A DNA stretch of 64,000 nucleotides from Mangrovimonas spongiae (GCF_003944795.1 NZ_RWBG01000004.1:1-64000); one strand, 5' to 3'; positions 36,726-44,478 are shown, counted from the first letter of the stretch. A program made the numbers and translations. The notes: generated by a model from the letters alone, not told the origin.

Positions 36726-37799
36726 ATGGCTGAGTTTTATAAATTAAAAGTAAAAGACATATATAAGGAAACCAAAGACACATCAGTAGTGTCTTTCGAA
36801 ATTCCTGAAGACTTAAAAAGCGAATTCAAATTTTCGCAAGGGCAACACCTTACTTTAAAGACTATAATTAATGGCGAAGATGTGCGTCGCTCGTATTCAT
36901 TATGTTCAAGCCCATTTGATAATGAATGGAAAGTTGCCGTTAAGGAAATTCCTGGAGGTAAGTTTTCAACCTTTGTAAATACCACTTTACAAACAGGAGA
37001 CGAACTCGAGGTAATGGCGCCAAGTGGAACGTTTGGTGTAGAATGTGATTCTAAAAATGCTAAAAACTATCTATTTTTTGCTGCTGGAAGTGGTATCACA
37101 CCAATTATGTCTATGATTAAAGCGCATTTGGCAGCAGAACCTAAGGCAACTTGTAAGCTGTTTTATGTGAATAAAACGGCAAAATCCATTATCTTTAAGG
37201 AAGCGTTAGAACAATTAAGAAATACTTACTTTGGAAGGTTGGAAATTTATTATTTCCTCACCAAAGAAAAGCGTGATATCGACTTGTTTAATGGGCGTTT
37301 TGATGACGATAAAATGAAGGTTCTTACCAAAACATTTATCGATATTCCAGATACTAGCGAAGTGTTTTTGTGTGGTCCCGAAGATATGGTAAATTACGTG
37401 AGCAACTATCTTGCTCAAGCAGGTTTGCCTAAGCATTTAATTCACTTCGAATTGTTTGTTAAAGGACTAACCGAAGAAGATAAAAAGCGTGTCGAGCGTT
37501 TATCAGAACAAAAAATAGATGGTGTTGAAGTGGTTATTATCGATGGCGGAAAAGAGTTCCGTTTCACAATGCAGCAAGACGACGATAATATTCTTGATGG
37601 CGCATTAACTGCCGGAGCCGATTTGCCTTTTGCTTGTAAAGGCGGTGTTTGTAGTACCTGTAAATGTCAGGTAGTTGAAGGAGAGGTTGAAATGAAAATC
37701 AATTATGCTTTAGAAGACGATGAAGTAGCACAACATTATGTGTTAAGCTGTCAATCGGTGCCAACGACTAAAAAAGTGGTAGTCGATTTTGATGTATAA
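36726..37799 (+). CDS. paaE: Phenylacetyl-CoA epoxidase reductase subunit PaaE
   Basis: This 357-residue reductase moves electrons from NADPH to the PaaAC oxygenase. It has an FAD domain with RRSYSLCSSP, an NAD domain with AAGSGITPIMSMI and a C-terminal plant-type [2Fe-2S] ferredoxin domain with CKGGVCSTCKC and a fourth Cys in LSCQS. It is the first gene of the operon here, whereas paaE follows paaABCD in Escherichia coli. The operator at 36637 controls it. It is followed by a palindromic repeat and a hexad-phased arm before paaA. Confidence 0.94.
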   Translation: MAEFYKLKVKDIYKETKDTSVVSFEIPEDLKSEFKFSQGQHLTLKTIINGEDVRRSYSLCSSPFDNEWKVAVKEIPGGKFSTFVNTTLQTGDELEVMAPSGTFGVECDSKNAKNYLFFAAGSGITPIMSMIKAHLAAEPKATCKLFYVNKTAKSIIFKEALEQLRNTYFGRLEIYYFLTKEKRDIDLFNGRFDDDKMKVLTKTFIDIPDTSEVFLCGPEDMVNYVSNYLAQAGLPKHLIHFELFVKGLTEEDKKRVERLSEQKIDGVEVVIIDGGKEFRFTMQQDDDNILDGALTAGADLPFACKGGVCSTCKCQVVEGEVEMKINYALEDDEVAQHYVLSCQSVPTTKKVVVDFDV

Positions 37800-37800
37800 A

Positions 37801-37825
37801 TTTCCTGCGAAAGCAGGAATCTCAT
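37801..37825. repeat. Short palindromic repeat, CCTGC type
   Basis: TTCCTGC-gaaa-GCAGGAA followed by TCTCAT begins one base after the paaE stop. The same element type occurs at 52061-52082 and, inverted, at 52113-52134. Confidence 0.6.
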
Positions 37826-37891
37826 AATATTGAAAAGGAAAAATAAAATAGAAACTCAATTGAAGTTAAAGCTATATAGAATCGAAGAGTT

Positions 37892-37927
37892 TTCGATTTC
37901 GGTTTCAACTTCGATTTCAATTTCGAA
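37892..37927. repeat. Hexad-phased arm before paaA
   Basis: Six consecutive units TTCNNN (TTCGAT, TTCGGT, TTCAAC, TTCGAT, TTCAAT, TTCGAA) end five bases before the paaA ATG. They match the right arm after the four-helix gene at 39319. No clear left arm or gene remains, so this looks like a remnant. Confidence 0.6.
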
Positions 37928-37932
37928 GAACG

Positions 37933-38889
37933 ATGAGTGAAGAACAAATAAAAAACCTAGAAGCAGAATTTGAAGCACGTATTGCACGTGACGAGAAAAT
38001 TGAACCTAAAGACTGGATGCCAGAAAAATATCGCAAAACGCATATTAGGCAAATTAGTCAGCACGCACATTCCGAAATTGTGGGGATGTTGCCAGAAGGT
38101 AATTGGATAACTCGTGCACCATCACTACGTCGTAAAGTGGCATTATTGGCCAAAGTTCAAGACGAAGCTGGTCATGGATTATATTTATATAGCGCTTGTG
38201 AAACCTTAGGGATTTCTCGTGACGAATTATATGATCAGCTTCATTCAGGTAAAGCTAAATACTCGTCCATTTTTAATTACCCAACTGTTACTTGGGCCGA
38301 TATGGGCGCCATTGGTTGGTTGGTAGATGGAGCGGCTATTATCAATCAAGTGCCGTTATGCAACACCTCTTTTGGGCCTTATGCCAGAGCAATGGTTCGT
38401 GTGTGTAAGGAAGAAAGTTTTCACCAACGTCAAGGGTACGAAATTATGTTGAAGTTATGTGAAGGTACACCCGAGCAAAAAGAACTGGCGCAAGACGCTT
38501 TAAACCGTTGGTGGTGGCCAAGTTTAATGATGTTTGGACCAACAGATGCCGAGTCCACACATACCGAACAAAGTATGAAATGGAAGCTGAAGCGTAAAAC
38601 AAACGATGAATTGCGCCAGCAATTTATAGACCAAACCGTACCGCAAGCCGATATTTTAGGACTAACCATTCCAGATCCAGATTTGAAGTGGAACGAAGAC
38701 CGAAAAAGTTATGATTTCGGTGAAATCAATTGGGATGAGTTTTGGCAAGTTGTAAAAGGTCATGGTCCAATGAACAAAGAACGAATGAAAGCCAGAGTAG
38801 GCGCTTGGGAGCGTGGCGAATGGGTGCGCGATGCAGCAATGGCTCACGCAGAAAAACAACAAGATAAAAAAGATAAACAAGCAGTTTGA
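37933..38889 (+). CDS. paaA: Phenylacetyl-CoA epoxidase catalytic subunit PaaA
   Basis: This 318-residue ferritin-like di-iron protein is the catalytic subunit that epoxidises phenylacetyl-CoA. Iron ligands are visible in [13 protein letters not shown] and in [12 protein letters not shown]. The motif [19 protein letters not shown] is typical. It works with PaaC as scaffold and PaaB as bridge, and takes electrons from PaaE. Length matches the family. The tail is Lys/Gln-rich. The gap to paaB contains two heptad-phased arms without a gene. Confidence 0.96.
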   Translation: MSEEQIKNLEAEFEARIARDEKIEPKDWMPEKYRKTHIRQISQHAHSEIVGMLPEGNWITRAPSLRRKVALLAKVQDEAGHGLYLYSACETLGISRDELYDQLHSGKAKYSSIFNYPTVTWADMGAIGWLVDGAAIINQVPLCNTSFGPYARAMVRVCKEESFHQRQGYEIMLKLCEGTPEQKELAQDALNRWWWPSLMMFGPTDAESTHTEQSMKWKLKRKTNDELRQQFIDQTVPQADILGLTIPDPDLKWNEDRKSYDFGEINWDEFWQVVKGHGPMNKERMKARVGAWERGEWVRDAAMAHAEKQQDKKDKQAV

Positions 38890-38896
38890 TATTAAC

Positions 38897-38966
38897 GATT
38901 GAAGATTAACGATTTTTTGATTTTAGAACTAAATCAGCAATCAGCAATCAGCAATCAGCAATCAAG
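38897..38966. repeat. Gene-less pair of heptad-phased arms between paaA and paaB
   Basis: The left arm GATTGAA-GATTAAC-GATTTTT (38897-38917) is followed after 14 bases by the right arm of five AATCNNN units (38932-38966, four exact AATCAGC). In RNA the GATT and AATC units can pair in phase. The first 19 bases are identical to 41911-41929 before the second four-helix gene, so this looks like the same element without its gene. Confidence 0.7.
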
Positions 38967-38973
38967 AATAATT

Positions 38974-39264
38974 ATGTCAGCAAAGAAAAATTGGCCTCTT
39001 TGGGAGGTTTTTGTAAGAAGTAAAAATGGATTAGAACACCGTCATTTTGGTAGCCTTCACGCTGCCGATGCCGAAATGGCCTTGGAAAATGCACGTGATG
39101 TATATACTAGAAGAAACGAAGGTGTGAGCATTTGGGTGGTAGAAAGTAAACATATAACAGCATCAAACCCAGAACATAACGGCGAATTATTTGAGCCAGC
39201 TCAAGATAAAGTCTATCGTCACCCAACCTTTTACGATTTACCAGACGATGTGAAGCATATGTAG
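38974..39264 (+). CDS. paaB: Phenylacetyl-CoA epoxidase subunit PaaB
   Basis: This 96-residue protein starts at ATG 38974; a longer frame would translate the repeat arms. It has the family core WPLWEVFVRSKNGLEHRHFG and later VYRHPTFYDLPDDVKHM. PaaB bridges the PaaAC dimers in the epoxidase complex. It lies eight bases after a heptad-phased arm and three bases before a hexad-phased arm, so its context is rebuilt by repeats on both sides. Confidence 0.94.
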   Translation: MSAKKNWPLWEVFVRSKNGLEHRHFGSLHAADAEMALENARDVYTRRNEGVSIWVVESKHITASNPEHNGELFEPAQDKVYRHPTFYDLPDDVKHM

Positions 39265-39267
39265 AAA

Positions 39268-39309
39268 GAAAACGAAGATGAAGACGAAGTAGAAACTGAA
39301 GATGAAAAT
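39268..39309. repeat. Hexad-phased left arm of the first four-helix element
   Basis: Seven units GAANNN (GAAAAC, GAAGAT, GAAGAC, GAAGTA, GAAACT, GAAGAT, GAAAAT) run from three bases after the paaB stop to nine bases before the four-helix ATG. TGAAGACGAAGT at 39279-39290 is the exact reverse complement of 39684-39695 on the other side of the gene. Confidence 0.75.
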
Positions 39310-39318
39310 TGTTTTTTA

Positions 39319-39660
39319 ATGAAAAAGTATGATTTGGATAGTAGGCTTGAAGATTTTGCCGCTTCAATTATTCTTTTTTACGACAAAAAACCGTTTAGCT
39401 ATTCAGCTGATTATTTAGCTAAACAACTCATTCGATCTTCGTGCTCATCTGCTTTAAATTTTGGAGAATATCTTGGTGCGGCTTCAGATAAAGATAAGGC
39501 CAATAAGTTGAGAATAACACTTAAGGAATTAAGAGAGTGTTTAAGAAATATTAATATTCAGATTAAAGCTGATTTATTTGAGATTGAGAAATTAGAACCA
39601 TTACGTAATGAAAATGACGAATTGATAAGAATTGTAGTAACAATATTAAAACGCTATTAA
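39319..39660 (+). CDS. Four-helix-bundle protein (23S rRNA intervening-sequence family), copy 1
   Basis: This 113-residue protein has the family pattern LAKQLIRSSCSSALNFGEY, then KLRITLKELRECLRNI and a final NENDELIRIVVTILK. The family (TIGR02436) is named for proteins encoded in intervening sequences of 23S rRNA and is related to the accessory protein of diversity-generating retroelements. It has no known role in phenylacetate breakdown, yet it interrupts paaB-paaC. It is enclosed by inverted hexad-phased arms (39268-39309 and 39659-39694). The right arm overlaps its stop codon. It is homologous to 41950-42309. Confidence 0.85.
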   Translation: MKKYDLDSRLEDFAASIILFYDKKPFSYSADYLAKQLIRSSCSSALNFGEYLGAASDKDKANKLRITLKELRECLRNINIQIKADLFEIEKLEPLRNENDELIRIVVTILKRY

Positions 39661-39694
39661 TTTCGACTTCGAATTCATCTTCAACTTCGTCTTC
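39659..39694. repeat. Hexad-phased right arm of the first four-helix element
   Basis: Six units NNNTTC (AATTTC, GACTTC, GAATTC, ATCTTC, AACTTC, GTCTTC) start inside the four-helix stop codon and end 11 bases before the paaC ATG. Read on the other strand they are GAANNN units like the left arm. Confidence 0.75.
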
Positions 39695-39705
39695 AAAAGA
39701 ATACT

Positions 39706-40458
39706 ATGAATCAAAACTTATACAATTACATACTTGGCATTGCAGACAACAGCCTAATACTAGGTCAGCGATTAGGGGAGCTTTGTGGTCACGGTCCAAG
39801 TTTAGAAACCGACATTGCGTGCACCAATATGTCATTGGATTTATTGGGGCAAGTGCGCAGTTACTATCAGTATGCAGCAAAAATCGCAGGCGACGGTAGA
39901 ACTGAAGATGATATTGCTATGCTTCGTAAAGAACGTGAATATGTCAATGTGCTTTTGGTAGAACAACCCAATACCGATTTCGGTTATACAATAGCAAGAC
40001 AATTCTTGTTCGATGTATATCATTTTTTAATGCTAACCGAATTAGAAAAAAGCACCGATTTAAACCTATCGGCGATTGCAAAAAAATCGATTAAAGAAGT
40101 GAGTTATCATAAACGTTTCTCATCCGATTGGATAAAACGTCTAGGTGATGGCACTAAAGAAAGTCACGATCGCATCCAAACAGCCATAAACGATTTATGG
40201 ACGTACACCGATGAATTATTTCATCAAACCGAAGCGGACAAAGCAATGGTTGAGGAAGGTGTTGGCGTAGATGTTACCAAGCTAAAAGAGGCGTATTATA
40301 AAGAAGTAGAAAATGTTCTGGAAACAGCAACACTAGATATTCCAGAAAGCAAATATTTCCAAAAAGGAGGTAAGCAAGGTATACATACCGAGCATATGGG
40401 GTATTTATTAGCCGATTTACAATATATGCAACGCGCCTACCCAAATATGGAGTGGTAA
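39706..40458 (+). CDS. paaC: Phenylacetyl-CoA epoxidase subunit PaaC
   Basis: This 250-residue ferritin-like protein is the structural partner of PaaA. Typical blocks are YILGIADNSLILGQRLGELCGHGPSLETDIA (abbreviated; core GQRLGELCGHGP) and HKRFSSDWIKRLGDGTKES. It helps bind substrate but lacks the full di-iron site. Length is standard. The palindromic repeat at 40472-40500 fills the gap to paaD. Confidence 0.95.
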   Translation: MNQNLYNYILGIADNSLILGQRLGELCGHGPSLETDIACTNMSLDLLGQVRSYYQYAAKIAGDGRTEDDIAMLRKEREYVNVLLVEQPNTDFGYTIARQFLFDVYHFLMLTELEKSTDLNLSAIAKKSIKEVSYHKRFSSDWIKRLGDGTKESHDRIQTAINDLWTYTDELFHQTEADKAMVEEGVGVDVTKLKEAYYKEVENVLETATLDIPESKYFQKGGKQGIHTEHMGYLLADLQYMQRAYPNMEW

Positions 40459-40471
40459 CAAGCCTTTGATT

Positions 40472-40500
40472 TGTCATTCTGAACTTGTTTCAGAATCTTA
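40472..40500. repeat. TGTCATTCTGAAC palindromic repeat
   Basis: TTCTGAA-cttgt-TTCAGAA forms a perfect seven-base stem, preceded by TGTCA and followed by TCTTA. It lies in the paaC-paaD gap. The type recurs at 41020, 43230, 44387 and 50957. Confidence 0.65.
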
Positions 40501-40510
40501 ATTATAAACT

Positions 40511-41011
40511 ATGACAACAACGCAACAAAACATAAACGAAAAGCTCATTCCTATTTTGGAGCAAATTTCAGACCCTGAAATCCCAGTGCTTTCCATTATG
40601 GATATGGGTGTTGTGCGTTCTGCTGTAATTGAAGGAGATACCGTTAAAATAGAAATCACACCAACCTATAGCGGTTGCCCTGCAATGGATGTTATAGGTG
40701 ACGATATTAAAAGCGCTTTAAAAAAAGCAGGATATAAAGCCGAAGTAGATTTAATTTTGCACCCTGCTTGGACAACCGATTGGATAACACCAAAAGGCCG
40801 ACAGGCACTAGAAGATTATGGTATTGCAGCACCTTTAGATGCCGAGGCAGACAAATCGGTGTTGTTAGAAGGTAAGCAATTAGTAAAATGTCCGCAATGC
40901 GGAAGCAAAAACACAACAATGATTAGTCAGTTTGGTTCAACGGCTTGCAAAGCGCAATTTAAATGCAACGATTGCCAAGAACCATTCGATTATTTTAAAT
41001 GTTTGAAATGA
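40511..41011 (+). CDS. paaD: Phenylacetyl-CoA epoxidase accessory protein PaaD
   Basis: This 166-residue protein has a MIP18/DUF59-type domain (LEQISDPEIPVLSIMDMGVV, shown as its core DPEIPVLSI) and a C-terminal zinc-ribbon-like cluster with CPQCGSKNT and CNDCQEPFDYFKC. PaaD is thought to help mature the iron centre of the complex. Length and domain order match the family. Confidence 0.94.
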   Translation: MTTTQQNINEKLIPILEQISDPEIPVLSIMDMGVVRSAVIEGDTVKIEITPTYSGCPAMDVIGDDIKSALKKAGYKAEVDLILHPAWTTDWITPKGRQALEDYGIAAPLDAEADKSVLLEGKQLVKCPQCGSKNTTMISQFGSTACKAQFKCNDCQEPFDYFKCLK

Positions 41012-41019
41012 CGGTAAGC

Positions 41020-41049
41020 TGTCATCCTGAACTAATTTCAGGGTCTCAT
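41020..41049. repeat. TGTCATCCTGAAC palindromic repeat
   Basis: CTGTCATCCTGAACTAATTT and CAGGGTCTCATT form a variant of the repeat at 40472-40500, nine bases after the paaD stop. Confidence 0.55.
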
Positions 41050-41074
41050 TAAATAAAATGAGCTAAAAAATAGT

Positions 41075-41098
41075 AATTCCGTACGCGATACGGAATCT
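41075..41098. repeat. Short palindromic repeat, CCGTA type
   Basis: ATTCCGTA-cgcga-TACGGAAT followed by CTAAA forms an eight-base stem. It lies between the repeat at 41020 and paaG, so two palindromes share one gap. Confidence 0.55.
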
Positions 41099-41118
41099 AA
41101 ATAAAACAACACATAGGT

Positions 41119-41904
41119 ATGAGCAACACTTCAATTGAATTAAAAATTGAAAACAATATTGCGTACATTTCGCTAAACCGACCAGAAGTGTTTAATAGCT
41201 TCAATCGCGAAATGGCGTTACGTCTTCAACAAGTATTTGATGACTGTGAAACTAACAAAGAGGTTAGAGCAATCGTTCTAACGGGAAATGGTAAAGCTTT
41301 TTGTGCAGGTCAAGACCTTAAAGAAGTGACTTCGCCAGAATTAAACCCAGGCTTCAAAAAAATATTAGAAGAACACTACAATCCCATTATCACAAGAATT
41401 AGAACCATTAAAAAACCAATTATTGGAGCTATTAATGGTGTCGCGGCAGGAGCGGGAGCCAACATTGCTTTGGCTTGCGATGTGGTTGTAGCACACGAAA
41501 AAGTGAGTTTTATTCAAGCATTTAGCTTAATAGGATTGATTCCTGATAGTGCAGGAACGTTTTTTTTGCCTAGACTTATTGGGTTTCAAAAAGCATCTGC
41601 ATTGGCGATGCTAGGCGATAAAGTATCTGCAGAAGAAGCCGAACGTTTGGGGATGATTTACAAAGTACTACCATTAGAAAATTTTGAAGAAGAAGTTAAC
41701 AAACTGGCGTTGAAACTAGCCAATATGCCAACCTTAGCGTTAGGGAAGATAAAAGAAGCGTTTAACCAATCGTTGACGAATAGCTTGGAAGAACAATTAG
41801 CTTTAGAATCCAAATTACAAATAGAAGCTGCTCAAACCGAAGATTACAAAGAAGGTGTTTCGGCATTTGTAGAAAAACGAAAACCAGCATTTAAAGGAAG
41901 ATAA
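41119..41904 (+). CDS. paaG: Epoxyphenylacetyl-CoA isomerase PaaG
   Basis: This 261-residue crotonase-fold enzyme should turn the ring epoxide into an oxepin-CoA. The oxyanion-hole motif is GKAFCAGQDLKEV with GVAAGAGANIALACD. The Asp in LIPDSAGTFFLPRLIG is the conserved base of PaaG and separates it from the hydratase PaaF. The C-terminal part ends KEGVSAFVEKRKPAFKGR. It is followed seven bases later by the left arm of the second four-helix element. Confidence 0.88.
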   Translation: MSNTSIELKIENNIAYISLNRPEVFNSFNREMALRLQQVFDDCETNKEVRAIVLTGNGKAFCAGQDLKEVTSPELNPGFKKILEEHYNPIITRIRTIKKPIIGAINGVAAGAGANIALACDVVVAHEKVSFIQAFSLIGLIPDSAGTFFLPRLIGFQKASALAMLGDKVSAEEAERLGMIYKVLPLENFEEEVNKLALKLANMPTLALGKIKEAFNQSLTNSLEEQLALESKLQIEAAQTEDYKEGVSAFVEKRKPAFKGR

Positions 41905-41910
41905 TTTTTT

Positions 41911-41952
41911 GATTGAAGATTAACGATTTAGGATATCAGATTTTAGATTATG
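41911..41952. repeat. Heptad-phased left arm of the second four-helix element
   Basis: Six heptads, each starting GAT (GATTGAA, GATTAAC, GATTTAG, GATATCA, GATTTTA, GATTATG), start six bases after the paaG stop. The last unit contains the ATG of the four-helix gene. Twenty of 27 bases (41911-41937) can pair with 42318-42344. Confidence 0.75.
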
Positions 41953-42309
41953 AAAGCAAACGAACTTGAAATCAGACTTATTCAATTTGCAATAGATAGT
42001 ATTGTAGTTTGCAAAAGTATTGATAAGTCATTTGCATCTGAACATTTAGCTAAACAGCTTATCAGGTCAGCAACATCATCAGCTTTAAATTATGGCGAAG
42101 CTAGAAGTGGTGAATCTACTAGAGATTTTCTTCATAAAATGAAAATTTGTTTAAAAGAACTTCGTGAATGTTTAATAAATATGAAAATTCAAAAAGGTGC
42201 AAAACTTATATCTGAAACTAATTTAATAGATAAGCTTATGAAAGAAAATGATGAGTTAATTTCAATTTTCGTTGCAAGTATAAAAACAGCCTCAAATAAA
42301 TTAAAATAA
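41950..42309 (+). CDS. Four-helix-bundle protein (23S rRNA intervening-sequence family), copy 2
   Basis: This 119-residue protein is homologous to 39319-39660, with HLAKQLIRSATSSALNYGEA, KICLKELRECLINM and KENDELISIFVASIK. It interrupts paaG-paaH. Its ATG is the last three bases of the left heptad arm, and the right arm begins 14 bases after its stop. The two copies are clearly diverged, so they are not a recent duplication. The family is expected to bind nucleic acid; a role on its own flanking arms is my proposal. Confidence 0.85.
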   Translation: MKANELEIRLIQFAIDSIVVCKSIDKSFASEHLAKQLIRSATSSALNYGEARSGESTRDFLHKMKICLKELRECLINMKIQKGAKLISETNLIDKLMKENDELISIFVASIKTASNKLK

Positions 42310-42323
42310 TAATTTTGGATATG

Positions 42324-42365
42324 TCAAATCAAAAATCTCCAATCTCCAATCTCCAATCTCCAATG
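42324..42365. repeat. Heptad-phased right arm of the second four-helix element
   Basis: The units TCAAATC, AAAAATC, three exact TCCAATC and TCCAATG are in perfect seven-base phase. The last unit ends with the likely ATG of paaH (42363-42365). On the other strand they read GATTNNN, like the left arm. Confidence 0.75.
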
Positions 42366-43538
42366 CTTGTGGGAGTAATCGGATCTGGAACAATGGGAAG
42401 CGGTATTGCACAAGTAGCGGCAACTGCTGGTTGTTCTGTAAAATTATATGACACCAATCAAGCAGCTTTAGACAAAGCCAAAGCTAGCCTTGAAAAAATA
42501 TTAAATCGTCTTATCGAAAAAGGACGTATTGATACTGAGGAGAAATCGAGAATTCAAAGTAACATTTCGTATGTAAATAGTTTGAAGGATTTAGCAAACT
42601 CAAATCTAACTATCGAAGCCATTATTGAAAACCTAGACATAAAAAAGAAGGTGTTTTCAGAATTGGAAAGCTATGTGTCAGACGATTGCATTATAGCTTC
42701 AAATACATCAAGCTTGTCCATTGCGTCTATCGCATCATCCTTGCATAAACCAGAACGTTGTGTGGGCATTCACTTTTTTAATCCAGCACCGTTAATGAAA
42801 CTGGTTGAGGTTATTCCAGCCGTGCAAACCTCAAAAGCGGTTTTGGATAAATCAGTTGAGACAATTACGAGCTGGAAAAAAACGGTTGCCGTAGCCAAGG
42901 ATACGCCTGGCTTTATTGTTAATCGTGTAGCACGTCCATTTTATGGAGAAGCTCTACGGATTTATGAAGAAGGCATCGCATCTTTTTCTGAGATTGATGC
43001 AGCTATGAAAGATATTGGAGGATTCAGAATGGGGCCTTTCGAATTGATGGATTTCATTGGGAACGATGTCAATTATACCGTAACCGAAACGGTGTTTACA
43101 GCCTTTTACTTCGATCCACGTTACAAGCCAAGTTTCACACAAAAACGCTTGAGTGAAGCTGGCTATTTAGGACGAAAATCAGGGAAAGGCTATTACGATT
43201 ATGACGATAATGGTAAAAAAATAAGTACTTGTCATTCTGAACTTGATTCAGAATCTCATAAAGAACTGGCAGGAAGTATTTTCAACCGTGTTTTAGTTAT
43301 GCTCATAAACGAAGCAGCAGACGCCTTGTTTTTAAATATCGCTTCTGCTGAAGACATTGATAATGCTATGACCAAAGGTGTTAACTACCCAAAAGGATTA
43401 TTAGCTTGGGCTGATGAAAAAGGAATAGAATGGTGTGTGACGAAAATGGAGGAACTTTACAACGAATATCACGAAGATCGTTACCGTTGTAGCCCATTAT
43501 TACGAAAAATGAATAAAGACAATAGAACGTTTTACTAA
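42363..43538 (+). CDS. paaH: 3-hydroxyacyl-CoA dehydrogenase PaaH
   Basis: This 391-residue enzyme (407 from an alternative start at 42315) oxidises 3-hydroxyadipyl-CoA with NAD. The Rossmann motif GVIGSGTMGSGIAQ lies at the N-terminus, and the catalytic His/Glu region GIHFFNPAPLMKLVEVI follows, then two 3HCDH C-terminal domains. I chose ATG 42363 because residues from the earlier ATG at 42321 (SNQKSPISNLQSP) are only translated repeat. A palindromic repeat at 43230-43258 is read in frame as TCHSELDSESH between the C-terminal domains. It is shorter than E. coli PaaH (about 475). Confidence 0.9.
   Translation: MLVGVIGSGTMGSGIAQVAATAGCSVKLYDTNQAALDKAKASLEKILNRLIEKGRIDTEEKSRIQSNISYVNSLKDLANSNLTIEAIIENLDIKKKVFSELESYVSDDCIIASNTSSLSIASIASSLHKPERCVGIHFFNPAPLMKLVEVIPAVQTSKAVLDKSVETITSWKKTVAVAKDTPGFIVNRVARPFYGEALRIYEEGIASFSEIDAAMKDIGGFRMGPFELMDFIGNDVNYTVTETVFTAFYFDPRYKPSFTQKRLSEAGYLGRKSGKGYYDYDDNGKKISTCHSELDSESHKELAGSIFNRVLVMLINEAADALFLNIASAEDIDNAMTKGVNYPKGLLAWADEKGIEWCVTKMEELYNEYHEDRYRCSPLLRKMNKDNRTFY
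43230..43258. repeat. TGTCATTCTGAAC repeat inside paaH
   Basis: TTCTGAA-cttga-TTCAGAA has the same sequence type as the spacer repeats at 40472 and 44387 but is within the paaH frame, where it encodes CHSELDSES. It falls in a linker after KGYYDYDDNGKK. Confidence 0.65.
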
Positions 43539-43554
43539 CTAAACCGAGCCGACT

Positions 43555-43974
43555 ATGAACACAACACTAAGAAGTATTCTCGCTATCATAGCAGGAATAG
43601 TTATTGGGGGAATAGTAAATATGGGAATTATCACCATTAGTGGTTCCATTATACCACCACCAGAAGGTGCCGATTTATCTACCGCCGAAGGCATAAAAGC
43701 AGCAGCAGATTTATTGGAAGCTAAACATTACATTATGCCATTTTTGGCACACGCCATAGGGACGTTGGTAGGTGCATTGATTACAGCAAAAATAGTCACG
43801 AAAAGCAAATTTGCTTATGCAATGTTTATAGGAGTATTCTTTTTATTAGGAGGTATTTCAGCAGCATTTATGATTCCAGCGCCAACGTGGTTTATCATTT
43901 TGGATTTGGCAGCAGCCTATATTCCAATGGCTTGGTTAGGTTATAAATTAGTAGAAAAAAATAATAGATTTTGA
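43555..43974 (+). CDS. Small four-TM protein in the paa operon
   Basis: This 139-residue protein has four hydrophobic segments (about 7-28, 62-80, 85-105 and 112-130). A GlyGly-rich first helix and a loop IIPPPEGADLSTAEGIKAAA are visible. No family is recognised, and it is not part of the usual paa set. Its stop codon overlaps the TTG start of paaI. A role in substrate uptake is conceivable but unsupported. Confidence 0.65.
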   Translation: MNTTLRSILAIIAGIVIGGIVNMGIITISGSIIPPPEGADLSTAEGIKAAADLLEAKHYIMPFLAHAIGTLVGALITAKIVTKSKFAYAMFIGVFFLLGGISAAFMIPAPTWFIILDLAAAYIPMAWLGYKLVEKNNRF

Positions 43975-44375
43975 AAGGCGAACAAATTCCACATAAAATG
44001 CTATCACTAGACCCATTTAGTACGTGGTTGGGTATTGAAATTTTAGAATGTGAAATAGGTCGTTGTCGTGTGGCAATGACAGTTCGCAAGGAAATGCTCA
44101 ATAGTATGGGGAAAGCACATGGCGGCATTAGTTATGCTTTGGCAGACACCGCTTTCGGGTTTGCCGCCAATACGCACGGTAAATTTGCAGTTTCCATAGA
44201 AACGAGTATTAATCACATTGAAGCATTAGAAGAAGGCGATTATTTAGTAGCCGAATCGGTTATAGAAAACGTAAAAAACAAACTAGGATTTAATATCATA
44301 GAAGTAAAACGAGGCGATGAACTTGTAGCACTTTTTAAGGGCGTGGTTTATCGTACACAAAAAGATTGGGAGTAA
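43971..44375 (+). CDS. paaI: Hydroxyphenylacetyl-CoA thioesterase PaaI
   Basis: This 134-residue hotdog-fold thioesterase has the motif GKAHGGISYALADTAFGFAAN, shortened here to its core HGGISYALADTAF. It hydrolyses dead-end aryl-CoA esters and frees CoA. The frame starts with TTG overlapping the previous stop (TTGA); an ATG at 43998 would remove the N-terminal helix. TTG is therefore preferred and suggests translational coupling. Confidence 0.9.
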   Translation: MKGEQIPHKMLSLDPFSTWLGIEILECEIGRCRVAMTVRKEMLNSMGKAHGGISYALADTAFGFAANTHGKFAVSIETSINHIEALEEGDYLVAESVIENVKNKLGFNIIEVKRGDELVALFKGVVYRTQKDWE

Positions 44376-44386
44376 AAGAAAATATT

Positions 44387-44415
44387 TGTCATTCTGAACT
44401 TGATTCAGGATCTTA
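44387..44415. repeat. TGTCATTCTGAAC palindromic repeat
   Basis: TGTCATTCTGAACTTGATTC followed by AGGATCTTA lies 11 bases after the paaI stop. The stem has one mismatch compared with the copy in paaH. Confidence 0.6.
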
Positions 44416-44443
44416 AAAAATAAAGAAAAACAAACGTAAGAAG

Positions 44444-44473
44444 TTCGATTTCAATTTCGGCTTCGATTTCAAA
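44444..44473. repeat. Hexad-phased arm before paaJ
   Basis: Five units TTCNNN (TTCGAT, TTCAAT, TTCGGC, TTCGAT, TTCAAA) end five bases before the paaJ ATG, the same distance as the arm before paaA. There is no four-helix gene and no clear left arm. Confidence 0.6.
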
Positions 44474-44478
44474 ATAAT

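Noticed and set aside
38932-38966. Tandem AATCAGC units, CRISPR-like at first sight
   Set aside because: The units are seven bases with no spacers; they fit the phased-arm family of this operon.
38899-38973. Longer start for paaB
   Set aside because: The added residues would be translated repeat arms (heptads), with no family support.
42321-42362. Earlier ATG for paaH
   Set aside because: Residues before 42363 are encoded by the heptad arm; the Rossmann motif starts properly from 42363. It cannot be fully excluded.
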